DNA from: JBGPHT01 sp041484525
Lineage (GTDB): Bacteria; Acidobacteriota; Terriglobia; Bryobacterales; Bryobacteraceae
Assembly (NCBI GenBank): GCA_041484525.1
Contig: JBGPHT010000154.1
Location: forward strand, 1-18,413
Direction of reading: 5' to 3'
DNA: 18,413 bases
Part shown: positions 1-7,252 of the stretch, one piece after another
Numbering within the stretch: position 1 is the stretch's first letter
Layout: each line of letters opens with the position of its first letter
The notes under the pieces: model-generated
The model's database searches: none
What the model saw: the letters and a program-made list of their open reading frames with translations, nothing else
Told to the model about the DNA's origin: nothing
Position numbers and translations under genes: made by a program

Positions 1-137
1 AGTCCGGCTGGGTGGGCATTCCGAATTATAAATGCCTTCTTTCCCATAGTCAAACAAAATCGTCTATTTATGTTTTTGGTCGGAAGAGACCGCTGTTTCG
101 ACGGGCCTGTGTCTACGAAAATAAGGGACAAGCTCTA
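1..137 (-). mobile_element. Left copy of 137-bp terminal repeat, probable insertion-sequence end
   Basis: This segment is the reverse complement of 18212-18348 over 137 bases with no gaps and three substitutions (positions 20, 49 and 77 here). The inner boundary reads TAGAGCTTGTCCC on the minus strand. Read outward (minus strand), the copy carries a -35-like TTGACT, a 17-bp spacer and a perfect TATAAT, then an ATG at 19-17 whose first codons (MPTQPD) match the right copy before the window ends. The likely reading is the upstream end of an IS whose transposase gene runs off the left edge. The IS family is not recognised. The inner end lies 48 bp beyond the stop of the RhaT-like gene, which is therefore intact. 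Confidence 0.7.
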
Positions 138-185
138 GCTAACGGACCGAACCGCGGCCCCTTCGCAGCAATTCGTAGCTCCGCG

Positions 186-1262
186 TCAAGATACTTCGCC
201 CAAGCGATTGCCGTAAGTGAGCATGATGACCGCGGCGCACAGCACGACGATGCCCATCCCCATAATGAGGCGTGTGCGGCCGCCGCAGTCTCTCCATTCC
301 CGGAAAACCAGGGCGAGGAGATTGCTGAGCAGAACCAGCAGGATCATGTGAATCGCCCAACTGGAGAAGGCATATTGCGGTCCCAGCCGGACGTGTCCGA
401 GGTTGTAGAAAAAGAACTGGCCATACCACAGTGTGCCGGTCAGCAGGGCGAAGAGGTAGTTCATTGTAATCCGTTGCCCGCTGTGGCCTTTGGGCAGCCG
501 CACTAATTCCGTCAAGCTGCGGTTCCGTCTGGCGAGATGCAAGCTGTAAAGCAGCGACGTCAGGAATGCGCCTGTGTTCACAAACAAGTAAGATACGTTG
601 CCTTTCCAGATGCCTGCGCCGTACTGTTCGGCCAGGTTGGCCACCGGCGCGGCTACCTCCAGCGCCAGCCCGTACACGGCCGAAAGAACACCGGCCACCA
701 GAGAAAGCACCAGCCCCTTGGATAGCGAGAACTCGCCGCGTTGCCGTGCAGCGGCGTCCATGCTGCGCTCCTTCAGCCGGCCCGCCAGGCCGCAGATCGC
801 GATGCCTGCCGCGCCGGCTGCCACGCCCGACAGGACCCACGCCGCGCCGGGACGCTGAAGAATCGCCCCGGCTTCTCCGCGGACCAGGGGCGGCACCAAA
901 GTGCCCAAGATGCTCGAAAGCCCGACCGCGATCGAGTACGTCAGCGCAAAACCGATGTACCGGATGGAGATGTTGAAAGCTGTGCCACCGACGCCATAGG
1001 CGACTCCCATGAGGAACGCATACAGCATCCGGTCGGAGGGCGCGTCCGCCAGAACACGGTTCAGGTGCGGGATCGTCAGCAGCGCGCCGATGATTGGCCA
1101 CAGCAGCCAGCACCAGGCGGCCTGTGTCATCCAAAAGATCTCCCAGGCCCAGCCCTTGATATACTTCTGCGGCGCATAACAGTTGGCGGCGAGGAGTGCG
1201 CCTGTCGCGTGGAAGCCAATGCCGAGTGGAAGACTGGGCGCGATCATAGGAGCTACGATCAT
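186..1262 (-). CDS. rhaT: L-rhamnose-proton symporter (RhaT family)
   Basis: This is a predicted inner-membrane sugar-proton symporter of about 358 residues; the E. coli protein has 344. Family-like features are an N-terminal helix followed by NCYAPQKYIKGWAWE, a GVAYGVGGTAFNISIRYIG segment, the AGRLKER cytoplasmic loop, the TLWYGQFFFYNLGHVRLGPQYAFSSW region and a C-terminal FREW motif. About ten hydrophobic helices can be traced. The reading frame can extend to a TTG at 1289, but ATG at 1262 is preferred because GGGGAAG lies about 9 nt upstream. The gene follows the regulator gene by 33 bp on the same strand, so the two are probably co-transcribed. RhaT proteins import L-rhamnose (and L-lyxose). 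The true substrate here could be another 6-deoxy sugar such as L-fucose, since no rhamnose isomerase, kinase or aldolase gene is nearby. Confidence 0.88.
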   Translation of the reverse strand: MIVAPMIAPSLPLGIGFHATGALLAANCYAPQKYIKGWAWEIFWMTQAAWCWLLWPIIGALLTIPHLNRVLADAPSDRMLYAFLMGVAYGVGGTAFNISIRYIGFALTYSIAVGLSSILGTLVPPLVRGEAGAILQRPGAAWVLSGVAAGAAGIAICGLAGRLKERSMDAAARQRGEFSLSKGLVLSLVAGVLSAVYGLALEVAAPVANLAEQYGAGIWKGNVSYLFVNTGAFLTSLLYSLHLARRNRSLTELVRLPKGHSGQRITMNYLFALLTGTLWYGQFFFYNLGHVRLGPQYAFSSWAIHMILLVLLSNLLALVFREWRDCGGRTRLIMGMGIVVLCAAVIMLTYGNRLGEVS

Positions 1263-1295
1263 CGCACACGGCTTCCCCGGCGCCTGCAAAACACG

Positions 1296-2432
1296 TCAGG
1301 CCTGGCGCGGGGACCTGCCGCCCGAAAGATCGAGTGGGTACAGCAGGTCGACATTTTTAGACGTGAGGAGTTGATGCTTGACGAATGTGGCGGGTGGTAC
1401 CGCCTTGTGCTCCAGCATGCTGAGCGCCAGCGGGATCAACTCGTCGCCGTAACGTTCGGGGAAGTAGGCGACCGTGCCAATCAGGCGTGTGCCGGGCCGG
1501 CGCAGTTCGTTGCGCGCTTCGCGAATTGCGTTCTGACCGATCACCGAGCAGAGATGCCCGGCCCCGGCCTCCTCGAAGGCGCGCAGGGCCGCAAGCGCAC
1601 ACATGTCGTTCACGGTTCCGACGAGCGTGCGCCGGGGCGAGTTGCGGCGCAGCCATCGACGGACGACGCCCAGAATCTGGTCGAAATCCCCCTTGCCGTC
1701 GAGATGGGTGGCAGGCTTCTCGCCAATGCGGGGCAGCTCCGCACGCAGGCCATCCTGGATGCCGGTAATGCGCAGCGCGGGCAGCGGTCCGGCGATGGGC
1801 AGTCCGATCAGCAGCACTTGTTCCGCGGTGCCATCCCAATGCTCCTTGGCCCAGCGGCCAAGGGCGCGCCCGCCGATGAGGCCGGCCTGATAGTTGTTGG
1901 CGCCGAAGTAGACCGCACCGGGGTGAGGGATTTCGATGGCGATGACGGGAATGCGGGCCTCCAGGAACTTGGAGGAAATCACCGCCGCCACGCGCTCATA
2001 GGTCTGGAATTCGAGCACCAGGTCCACCCGCTTTTGAACCAGCAGGTCGGCGTTGCGCAGCGCTTCCTTGACGCTGTAGCGGTTGTTGACCATCACCAGG
2101 TCGACGCGCTCACGGGCGGCGGCGCGCTGCAGGCTCTCATTCACGCCGCGGGAAAACTCGGAATCCGTCTGCGCGGCGAAGCCGAGCCGGAAGCGGCTTG
2201 CCGGAGAGGGAGGAAACGGACAGCGGTACACACCGCGAGCGGTCCGCTCCAGCATGCCGCCGCTCACCAGGCTCTGCAGAAGGCGGAAAGCCGTCGTGCG
2301 GTGCAGCGATGTGCGCTCCATGACGTCGGACAGGAGCAGTTCCTCGCCTTCATGCCGGAAGGCTTTGACGATCTCGCACGCGCGAATAACGGCTTGCACG
2401 GTAGAAGGCCGGCTGGTCTTTGTATTCCGCAT
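1296..2432 (-). CDS. Chimeric transcription regulator: IclR-type winged HTH fused to periplasmic-binding-protein-like sugar domain
   Basis: Residues about 10-70 look like an IclR-type winged helix-turn-helix (AVIRACEIVKAF, LLLSDVMERTSLHRTTAFRLL, then GGMLER..GVYRC). From about residue 82 to 365 the protein resembles a type-1 periplasmic binding protein (RFRLGFAAQTDSEFSRGV, VDLVLEFQTYERVAAVI, RIPVIAIEIPHPGAVYFGANN, YQAGLIGGRALGRWA, LVGTVNDMCALAALRAF). Canonical IclR proteins instead carry a GAF-like effector domain, and LacI proteins pair this sugar domain with a different HTH. No signal peptide is present, as expected for a cytoplasmic regulator. The start is ATG 2432: AGGAAG lies about 7 nt upstream and an in-frame stop precedes it. 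An operator-like palindrome (2425-2439) covers the start codon, which suggests autoregulation. A candidate promoter (TTGATT 2519-2514, 17-bp spacer, CATACT 2496-2491) overlaps a second operator. The ligand is inferred to be a sugar, given the adjacent RhaT-like gene. Confidence 0.85.
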   Translation of the reverse strand: MRNTKTSRPSTVQAVIRACEIVKAFRHEGEELLLSDVMERTSLHRTTAFRLLQSLVSGGMLERTARGVYRCPFPPSPASRFRLGFAAQTDSEFSRGVNESLQRAAARERVDLVMVNNRYSVKEALRNADLLVQKRVDLVLEFQTYERVAAVISSKFLEARIPVIAIEIPHPGAVYFGANNYQAGLIGGRALGRWAKEHWDGTAEQVLLIGLPIAGPLPALRITGIQDGLRAELPRIGEKPATHLDGKGDFDQILGVVRRWLRRNSPRRTLVGTVNDMCALAALRAFEEAGAGHLCSVIGQNAIREARNELRRPGTRLIGTVAYFPERYGDELIPLALSMLEHKAVPPATFVKHQLLTSKNVDLLYPLDLSGGRSPRQA

Positions 2433-2439
2433 TGCGGGC
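2425..2439. promoter_or_regulatory. Operator-like palindrome A, over the regulator start codon
   Basis: The plus-strand sequence is TTCCGCATTGCGGGC, centred at 2432. It matches the perfect palindrome at 7176-7190 except at the central base and the last two bases. It covers the ATG of the IclR/PBP regulator and sits just downstream of its ribosome binding site, a position suited to autorepression. It pairs with site B 76 bp away, centre to centre. Confidence 0.65.
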
Positions 2440-2500
2440 TTCCTGCGCGATTCGGAGGTGCCTCAATCGTGGGCAAAATGGCGCAGATATAGTATGTTGG

Positions 2501-2515
2501 TTCCACGATGCAGAA
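2501..2515. promoter_or_regulatory. Operator-like site B, in the regulator/racemase intergenic region
   Basis: The sequence is TTCCACGATGCAGAA, centred at 2508. It belongs to the TTCCACG class shared with sites D and F. It is the most degenerate of the six sites as a palindrome, but its spacing to site A (76 bp) equals that of the E/F pair. It abuts or overlaps a -35-like TTGATT (2519-2514) that could serve the regulator gene. Confidence 0.55.
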
Positions 2516-2583
2516 TCAAGAGCGATGGCGTGATTTCGTCCCCGTAACCAGCGGTAATGAGAGATAAGGTTAAGGTGCGCGGA

Positions 2584-3267
2584 ATGCCATTAACCATTGC
2601 CTATCTTCATACCAGTCACGTCTTGATCCCCATGTTCGCGGATCTTTCGAAAAGAGAACTGGCGGGAGTGGAGCAGTTTCACATGGTGGATGAGAGCCTG
2701 ATCCAAAACACCATCAGCGCCAAGGAACTGACCAAAGTAACCATTCGTAGGGTCGTCAACATGGTGCAGTCGGCGCGCGAGGGAGGCGCCGATGCCGTGG
2801 TCGTGACATGTTCGTCGATCGGGCCGGCGGTAACCCTGGCGCGCGAGTTATTCGATTTTCCCGTGGTCCGTGTAGATGAGGCGATGGCGGAGCAGGCCGT
2901 CCGTTCGGGGCGGCGCATCGGCGTCGCGGCTACGCTACGCACTACACTCGAACCTACGGTGGCGCTACTGCGCGAGAAGGCGTTGGACGCCGGGCGGGAA
3001 GTGGACGTCACGGAATCCCTCTGCGAGGACGCATTCGCAGCCGTGCTTTCCGGCGATACCGCGACGCACGACCGGCTGCTTCTGGATTCGCTGGCGCAGC
3101 TCAGGACATGTGTCGACGTGGTGGTGCTGGCGCAAGCGTCGATGGCCCGGGTGGCGGCGAGCATGCCTGTCGTCAACGGATACGTGCCCATCCTTTCCAG
3201 CCCGGAGCTCGCCGTGAGACGCGCCCGCTCCCTCCTGTTTCCCGAGAGGCCCGCGGCCGCCAACTGA
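2584..3267 (+). CDS. Aspartate/glutamate racemase-superfamily protein
   Basis: This is a cytoplasmic enzyme of 227 residues of the Asp/Glu/hydantoin racemase and arylmalonate decarboxylase superfamily. The first catalytic loop is recognisable as ADAVVVTCSSIGPA, with the Cys at residue 76 from this start. At the second half, where two-base racemases carry another Cys, the protein reads VDVVVLAQASMARV with no Cys. It may therefore be a one-cysteine isomerase, decarboxylase or related C-C/C-N enzyme rather than a true racemase. ATG 2584 is chosen because the alignable protein begins there (MPLTIAYLHTSHVLIPMF) and AAGG precedes it; an in-frame ATG at 2557 would add nine residues with no clear ribosome binding site. 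The gene diverges from the regulator across operators A and B. It converges on the MaoC gene with 15 bp between stop codons. The substrate is unknown. Confidence 0.8.
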   Translation: MPLTIAYLHTSHVLIPMFADLSKRELAGVEQFHMVDESLIQNTISAKELTKVTIRRVVNMVQSAREGGADAVVVTCSSIGPAVTLARELFDFPVVRVDEAMAEQAVRSGRRIGVAATLRTTLEPTVALLREKALDAGREVDVTESLCEDAFAAVLSGDTATHDRLLLDSLAQLRTCVDVVVLAQASMARVAASMPVVNGYVPILSSPELAVRRARSLLFPERPAAAN

Positions 3268-3282
3268 GTTCACGGCGCGATT

Positions 3283-3744
3283 TCACGTTCCCATGGATTT
3301 CTGCTCGTGGCGCTTCACCATCAGTACATGCTCGCAGGCCAGGACCGTTTCGCCCCGCTGATTCGACACCTGGCAAAGCTCCACGACGATGCCGTGGTCC
3401 GCTGATTTCGGACTGTCCTTCTTCTCCTGGATGGTGACGGTGACAGTAATGGTATCGCCGATGAAGACGGGGCGAATGAAACGGAGACGGTCGTAACCGT
3501 AGGAAAAGGCCTCGGGGTTCACATTGCCGGCCGTCATGCCGACGGCCACGCTGAAGATGAGCGTCCCGTGGGCAATGCGCTGGCCGAATGGCTGCGTGCG
3601 GCACCATTCCGCATCCATGTGGTGCGGGTAGAAGTCGCCGGTCTGGCCTGCGTGGATCACGATGTCGGCTTCGGTGATAGTGCGGCCGAGCGTACGGCGC
3701 ACGGAGCCTTGGACGTAGTCTTCGAAGTAAAGGGATTCGATCAT
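3283..3744 (-). CDS. MaoC-like (R)-specific enoyl-CoA hydratase/dehydratase
   Basis: This is a 153-residue hot-dog-fold protein, the usual size for single-domain MaoC dehydratases. The signature is GQTGDFYPHHMD at residues 33-44, giving the catalytic Asp37 and His42, followed by PFGQRIAHGTLIFSVAVG and YDRLRFIRPVFIGDTI, which closes the active site in this family. Family members hydrate or dehydrate acyl-CoA thioesters. The start ATG at 3744 overlaps the stop of the upstream solute-binding-protein gene by 4 nt (ATGA), so translation is probably coupled. No good Shine-Dalgarno is seen in front of it. It is the last gene of the minus-strand operon that begins at 7114. Together with the CoA-transferase two genes upstream it implies an acyl-CoA step, but the acyl group cannot be read from the sequence. 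Confidence 0.88.
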   Translation of the reverse strand: MIESLYFEDYVQGSVRRTLGRTITEADIVIHAGQTGDFYPHHMDAEWCRTQPFGQRIAHGTLIFSVAVGMTAGNVNPEAFSYGYDRLRFIRPVFIGDTITVTVTIQEKKDSPKSADHGIVVELCQVSNQRGETVLACEHVLMVKRHEQKSMGT

Positions 3745-4904
3745 AGTATGTTCACGATGCGCCCCTGGGCCTCCGCCAGCAGTTCGGCCTCCGGGCGATC
3801 GCAGCCGATCGCTGACAGGACCAGCGTGTCGATCGCGGAGGCGATTCGCGACCATTCCGGCATCCGAGGCATTTCGCGGGCGCCGGCGTGAAGACGCTCC
3901 ATTTCGCGATAGAACGGGATCGCGCGATTGACTTCGCTGTCCGCCCATGTGGACCGGCGGCAGCCGATGCCGCCTTCGAGTGTCAGCAGCCTGTCCATCT
4001 CCGGGGACGCGCAGTGCCGCAGAAACTGCCACGATACATCCGGCTGCGCGCAATCCGCTGGGATGCCGAGGATCCAGTACACATTGAGTGAAACGCCGCC
4101 GGGAACGCCGGCCACGGCCACGTTGCCCTGGACCTTCGAATCGGACGATGTCTCGCACATGGCGGCGAATCCGAACCAGTTCACCATCAGGGCGGCTTCT
4201 CCGTTGGCAAAGGCGTAACCGGACTTCACAGAATCGAACTCGGCACAGCGCGGATGGACGGCGGAGCCATCGCGCAGAATCTCGCGGTAGAAGCGCAGCG
4301 CTTCGCGCGCGGCCTCTTTATCGAGTTGAGGACGTCTATCGGCATCGAAGAGTTCGCCACCCCGGCTCCAGAGCTGCAAACAGAAATCGTAGACAGTGTT
4401 GTGACCGTCCGGATATGCGGCGAAGACGGCGCCATAGCGATTCTCCGATGGGCGGGCCAGTTGGCGCGCGATCCGGTGAAACTCTTCCCAGGTTTCGGGC
4501 GGGGTCAGGCCCGCGCCGTCGAAGAGGTCTCTGCGGTAGATCAGGCACTCCGGGCCATCATGATACGGCAGGCCGAGGACGCGCCCGTCCACTTGCTGGA
4601 AGCGAAGCAGCGACTGCGTCCACGCGTCCGGGTAACCGTCGGGGGCCCCGCCGGCGAGATACGGTGCGAGATCGAGCAGCGTGTTCGACGCCGCTGCTTC
4701 CGCAATCCAGTCCGTCACAACAAAAACCGCGTCCCACGTTTCGGTGGACCGCCCGAACAGCGCCGCGTGCAAGTCGTGGAGGTCGAGCGCCACGGCTTCA
4801 AGCTGCAGGCCGGTGCGGGCTCGCGATTCGAACGCTGCCCACTGCTTGCGAATCGCCGACTCGAACGGCGGGAACGCACGAATGGCGACGCGGAATGTGC
4901 TCAC
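3741..4904 (-). CDS. Family-1 extracellular solute-binding-protein homologue lacking a signal peptide
   Basis: This 387-residue protein resembles ABC-transporter family-1 sugar-binding proteins. Recognisable parts are WDAVFVVTDWIAEAA, LLDLAPYL, RVLGLPYHDGPECLIYRRDLFDGAGLTPPETWEEF, the GYAFANGEAALMVNWFG segment and a C-terminal helix-rich lobe. The N-terminus (MSTFRVAIRAFPPFESAIRKQW) starts directly with the first beta-strand. It has no hydrophobic leader and no lipobox, and the GTG start at 4904 is fixed by a 4-nt GTGA overlap with the CoA-transferase stop (AAGGAA about 9 nt upstream). No ABC permease or ATPase gene is in the window. Either the protein works in the cytoplasm, for example as a ligand-binding or enzyme-partner protein, or export uses an unrecognised route. 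Family assignment is firm; the role is open. Confidence 0.82.
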   Translation of the reverse strand: MSTFRVAIRAFPPFESAIRKQWAAFESRARTGLQLEAVALDLHDLHAALFGRSTETWDAVFVVTDWIAEAAASNTLLDLAPYLAGGAPDGYPDAWTQSLLRFQQVDGRVLGLPYHDGPECLIYRRDLFDGAGLTPPETWEEFHRIARQLARPSENRYGAVFAAYPDGHNTVYDFCLQLWSRGGELFDADRRPQLDKEAAREALRFYREILRDGSAVHPRCAEFDSVKSGYAFANGEAALMVNWFGFAAMCETSSDSKVQGNVAVAGVPGGVSLNVYWILGIPADCAQPDVSWQFLRHCASPEMDRLLTLEGGIGCRRSTWADSEVNRAIPFYREMERLHAGAREMPRMPEWSRIASAIDTLVLSAIGCDRPEAELLAEAQGRIVNIL

Positions 4905-6043
4905 GGCTCAAATTCCTTCATGATCCGCTCGGAATGCTCGCCCACGGCCGGGGCCGGCTTCGCGCTCTTGAAGATCTGGCCATCGATGCGGATCGGGCAG
5001 CGTGTGGTGCGCAGCACGGAGCCGCCGCGGCACGCTACGTCCTGCACCATGTCGAGAGCTTGAAACGGTTCGCTGCTCAACAACTCGGGCCAGGTGAGGA
5101 CGTCGGAGCACCAGTAGCCCGCGGGCTCGAGGATGGACAGCCAGTACGCGGTAGGATGTGACGCCAAGTGGCCGGCGAGCGTGCTCTTGATTTCGTCGCG
5201 TGCTGTGAACCACGACTGCGGCTCGTGGTAGGCTTCCAGCGCCGCGCATCCGAGCAACTTGCCGAGATGCGTTACCGAGCCCATGGCGAGCGCGAGGAAG
5301 CCGCTGGCCGTGCGATAAATGCCATAGGGTGCGCCCAGATAGGCGTGGGCATTATTGACGCTGCTGCGTTTCGGCGGCATGCCGCCATCGTTGAGATGCG
5401 TGGTCAGCACTTCGAACTGGAAGTCCAGCACCGATTCGAGCAGACTGACTTCGACATGCGCACCCTGTCCGTTGACTCCGCGCCGCACCAGGCCGGCGAG
5501 GATCCCCTGCACCAGGTGCGCGCCCGCAAACATGTCGGCGACCGCGAGTCCGAATGGCATGGGCGGTTGATCCGCATTGCCGTTGAGCCACGCCAGACCG
5601 GAAAGGGCCTGCACCAGCAGATCCTGACCCGGTTTGTCGCGCCAAGGTCCGGATGCACCGTAACCCGTGACTTCGGCGTAAACCAGGCGCGGGAACCGCG
5701 TGTGCAGCGATCCGTAGTCCAGGCCGAGACGCTCCATCACTCCCGGGCGGAAGTTTTGAATCAGTACGTCGGCCCGAGCCACCAGCGCCAGAACGCGGCC
5801 GCGGTCTTCGCCGTTTTTCAGGTCGGCGGCGAAGCTCTCCTTGTTGCGGTTGATGGAGTGAAAGAGTGTGCTGTCGCCTTCCAACTCCAGGTTGGAGATG
5901 TAGAGGCGGCGGCAAAGGTCCCCGCCATCGGGCCGTTCGATTTTGATGACGCGCGCGCCCAAATCTGCCAGCCGCAGGGCTGCCGAAGGTCCGGCCAGAA
6001 ATTGGCTGAAATCGAGAACCAATAGTCCTTCGAGTGGCCTCAT
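4901..6043 (-). CDS. CaiB/BaiF family III CoA-transferase
   Basis: This 380-residue protein begins with the family hallmark PLEGLLVLDFSQFLAGPSAAL and continues with LADLGARVIKIERPDGGD. It has the INRNKESFAADLKNGEDR segment, the ADVLIQNFRPGVMERLGLDY motif and YAEVTGYGASGPWRDKPGQDLL, in which Asp141 aligns with the catalytic aspartate that forms the acyl anhydride. Family III enzymes move CoA between carboxylic acids, commonly formyl, oxalyl, succinyl, carnitine or citramalyl groups. Length is normal. ATG 6043 lies 12 bp beyond the Gfo/Idh/MocA stop, and its 3' end overlaps the solute-binding-protein gene by 4 nt. With the MaoC dehydratase it suggests activation of an organic acid to a CoA ester followed by hydration or dehydration. 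The acid is not identifiable. Confidence 0.9.
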   Translation of the reverse strand: MRPLEGLLVLDFSQFLAGPSAALRLADLGARVIKIERPDGGDLCRRLYISNLELEGDSTLFHSINRNKESFAADLKNGEDRGRVLALVARADVLIQNFRPGVMERLGLDYGSLHTRFPRLVYAEVTGYGASGPWRDKPGQDLLVQALSGLAWLNGNADQPPMPFGLAVADMFAGAHLVQGILAGLVRRGVNGQGAHVEVSLLESVLDFQFEVLTTHLNDGGMPPKRSSVNNAHAYLGAPYGIYRTASGFLALAMGSVTHLGKLLGCAALEAYHEPQSWFTARDEIKSTLAGHLASHPTAYWLSILEPAGYWCSDVLTWPELLSSEPFQALDMVQDVACRGGSVLRTTRCPIRIDGQIFKSAKPAPAVGEHSERIMKEFEP

Positions 6044-6055
6044 CGTGCCCCGCTC

Positions 6056-7114
6056 TCAATCGTGGACAATCGGCGTTCCTCCGGCATCATTCGAACGGTA
6101 GGCTGCTTCCACAAGCTCCATCGTACGGTAGGCGTCTTCAATGCTGGTGGGCAGTTCGGTTGCCGAGCCCTCGGCGAAGCGCATGAGGCTCGACATCGTA
6201 CCGATGAACGCGTGCGGGTACCACGACCCCTCGATCTCGACGGCCTTCCATTCGGGCGGCCGTCCGTCCTCGAGCATGCAGTATTCGAACTCGTCGGCCA
6301 CGCCCTTGGGATAGTCCATGAGCAATCCAAGCCGGGTCTTGATGGCGCCCCGTGTGCCTTCCCACTTCACGTAGGACTCCTGGTGACGAAGCCCGAAGAC
6401 GTGCCCGTGGTTCGTCGTGACCGCCGCCCGAAGCATTTCTCCGTAATCCAGAATGATGTGCGATCGCGCCGATGCCAGGCGTGGCACGCTGGGGTGCTTC
6501 GTGGTGCGGGCCCAAATCGCACGGGGCTCGCCCAGGAATGAGCGAATCAGATCGAGGTAGTGGATCGAATGCAGCGGGATCTCCATGCGATCGAGGCTTT
6601 CGAGAAACGGCCAGAGATGCCAGGGCATGAAGACGTTGACGCGGACTTCCATATCGTGGACGTCGCCGATGTCGCCCTGCTCGATCCGCCGGCGCGCCTC
6701 CATCATTGCGGGAGCGAAGCGGAGCTGGAAATTGATGGCGGCAGTAAGCCGTTTGCGCCGGCAAATATCGCGGATCACGCGCGCTTCGTCGAGGGTCCTG
6801 CCCATGGGTTTCTGGATCAGGATCACAGCCTCGTCCGGCGCTTCTTCCAACACCGGGACGATCGCATCCGGCGGCGTCGCGAGATCGAACACCGCGTCAC
6901 CGGGAGCATGACGAAAGGCATCCGCGGAGTTCTGGTAAACCTGTCCGATACCGTGCTCCGCGGCAAGAGCCCGCGCTCGCGCTCGATCGAGATCGCAAAT
7001 GCCGTGAACCCGAAAGCCCGCGATACGATATGCCGGCAGGTGTGCATCGCGCACAATCCCGCCGGCGCCGATTATGACGACGGGCCGCTGCGTCCTGGGC
7101 AACAGGTACTGCAT
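6056..7114 (-). CDS. Gfo/Idh/MocA family NAD(P)-dependent oxidoreductase
   Basis: This cytoplasmic sugar or polyol dehydrogenase family protein has 352 residues. The N-terminal Rossmann motif is VVIIGAGGIVRDAHLPAY (residues 12-29), followed by GICDLD at the end of the second strand. The usual EKP catalytic motif appears as ILIQKPMG with Gln in place of Glu, Lys102 being the expected catalytic lysine. The C-terminal domain contains IPLHSIHYLDLIRSFLG with histidines in the substrate-binding position. A TTG at 7183 lies in frame upstream inside the operator palindrome C, but ATG 7114 sits right before the Rossmann fold and is preferred; no strong Shine-Dalgarno precedes it. It is the first gene of the four-gene operon and diverges from the TonB receptor. 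Family members oxidise or reduce sugars, inositols or sugar acids; the substrate here is unknown. Confidence 0.88.
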   Translation of the reverse strand: MQYLLPRTQRPVVIIGAGGIVRDAHLPAYRIAGFRVHGICDLDRARARALAAEHGIGQVYQNSADAFRHAPGDAVFDLATPPDAIVPVLEEAPDEAVILIQKPMGRTLDEARVIRDICRRKRLTAAINFQLRFAPAMMEARRRIEQGDIGDVHDMEVRVNVFMPWHLWPFLESLDRMEIPLHSIHYLDLIRSFLGEPRAIWARTTKHPSVPRLASARSHIILDYGEMLRAAVTTNHGHVFGLRHQESYVKWEGTRGAIKTRLGLLMDYPKGVADEFEYCMLEDGRPPEWKAVEIEGSWYPHAFIGTMSSLMRFAEGSATELPTSIEDAYRTMELVEAAYRSNDAGGTPIVHD

Positions 7115-7121
7115 CCGATCG

Positions 7122-7127
7122 ATTCTA
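7122..7127 (-). promoter_or_regulatory. Possible -10 element for the oxidoreductase operon
   Basis: The minus strand reads TAGAAT (five of six matches to TATAAT). Its first base is 49 bp from the outer edge of operator C, the same offset as the -10-like hexamers beyond operators D and F. No convincing -35 lies 17 bp upstream, which would fit an activator-dependent promoter. The element is only 8 bp from the ATG at 7114, so a transcript from it would be nearly leaderless. Confidence 0.3.
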
Positions 7128-7175
7128 TTGCAGCCGGCGTGCCGGCACAGTGACAAAAACCAGGCTCGCTTTTGT

Positions 7176-7190
7176 TTCCGCAATGCGGAA
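7176..7190. promoter_or_regulatory. Operator palindrome C (perfect 15-mer)
   Basis: TTCCGCAATGCGGAA is a perfect palindrome around the central A at 7183. It is the best match in the window to an IclR-type inverted repeat. It lies 62 bp from the oxidoreductase ATG and 161 bp from the TonB-receptor ATG, and pairs with site D 77 bp away centre to centre. Confidence 0.75.
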
Positions 7191-7252
7191 TCGGAGACTA
7201 GTGACTGCGACTCGGCTCTGCCGAAATATCTACATCTTTCAAGCCCGCATCA

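Noticed and set aside
12..506. ORF beginning in the left terminal repeat (MGIPNYK...)
   Set aside because: It runs through the repeat and then antisense to RhaT. The three repeat differences would all be amino-acid changes in this frame, which argues against selection for it.
741..2492. 583-codon plus-strand ORF opposite RhaT and the regulator
   Set aside because: Arg/Gly/Ala/Gln-rich with no recognisable domain, lying opposite two well-supported genes; a typical shadow frame in GC-rich DNA.
2557..2583. Longer start for the racemase-like protein at ATG 2557
   Set aside because: No ribosome binding site, nine extra polar residues outside the family alignment; ATG 2584 fits the fold start.
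7115..7183. TTG start at 7183 for the Gfo/Idh/MocA gene
   Set aside because: The added residues are basic and unrelated to the family, and the TTG lies inside the perfect operator palindrome.
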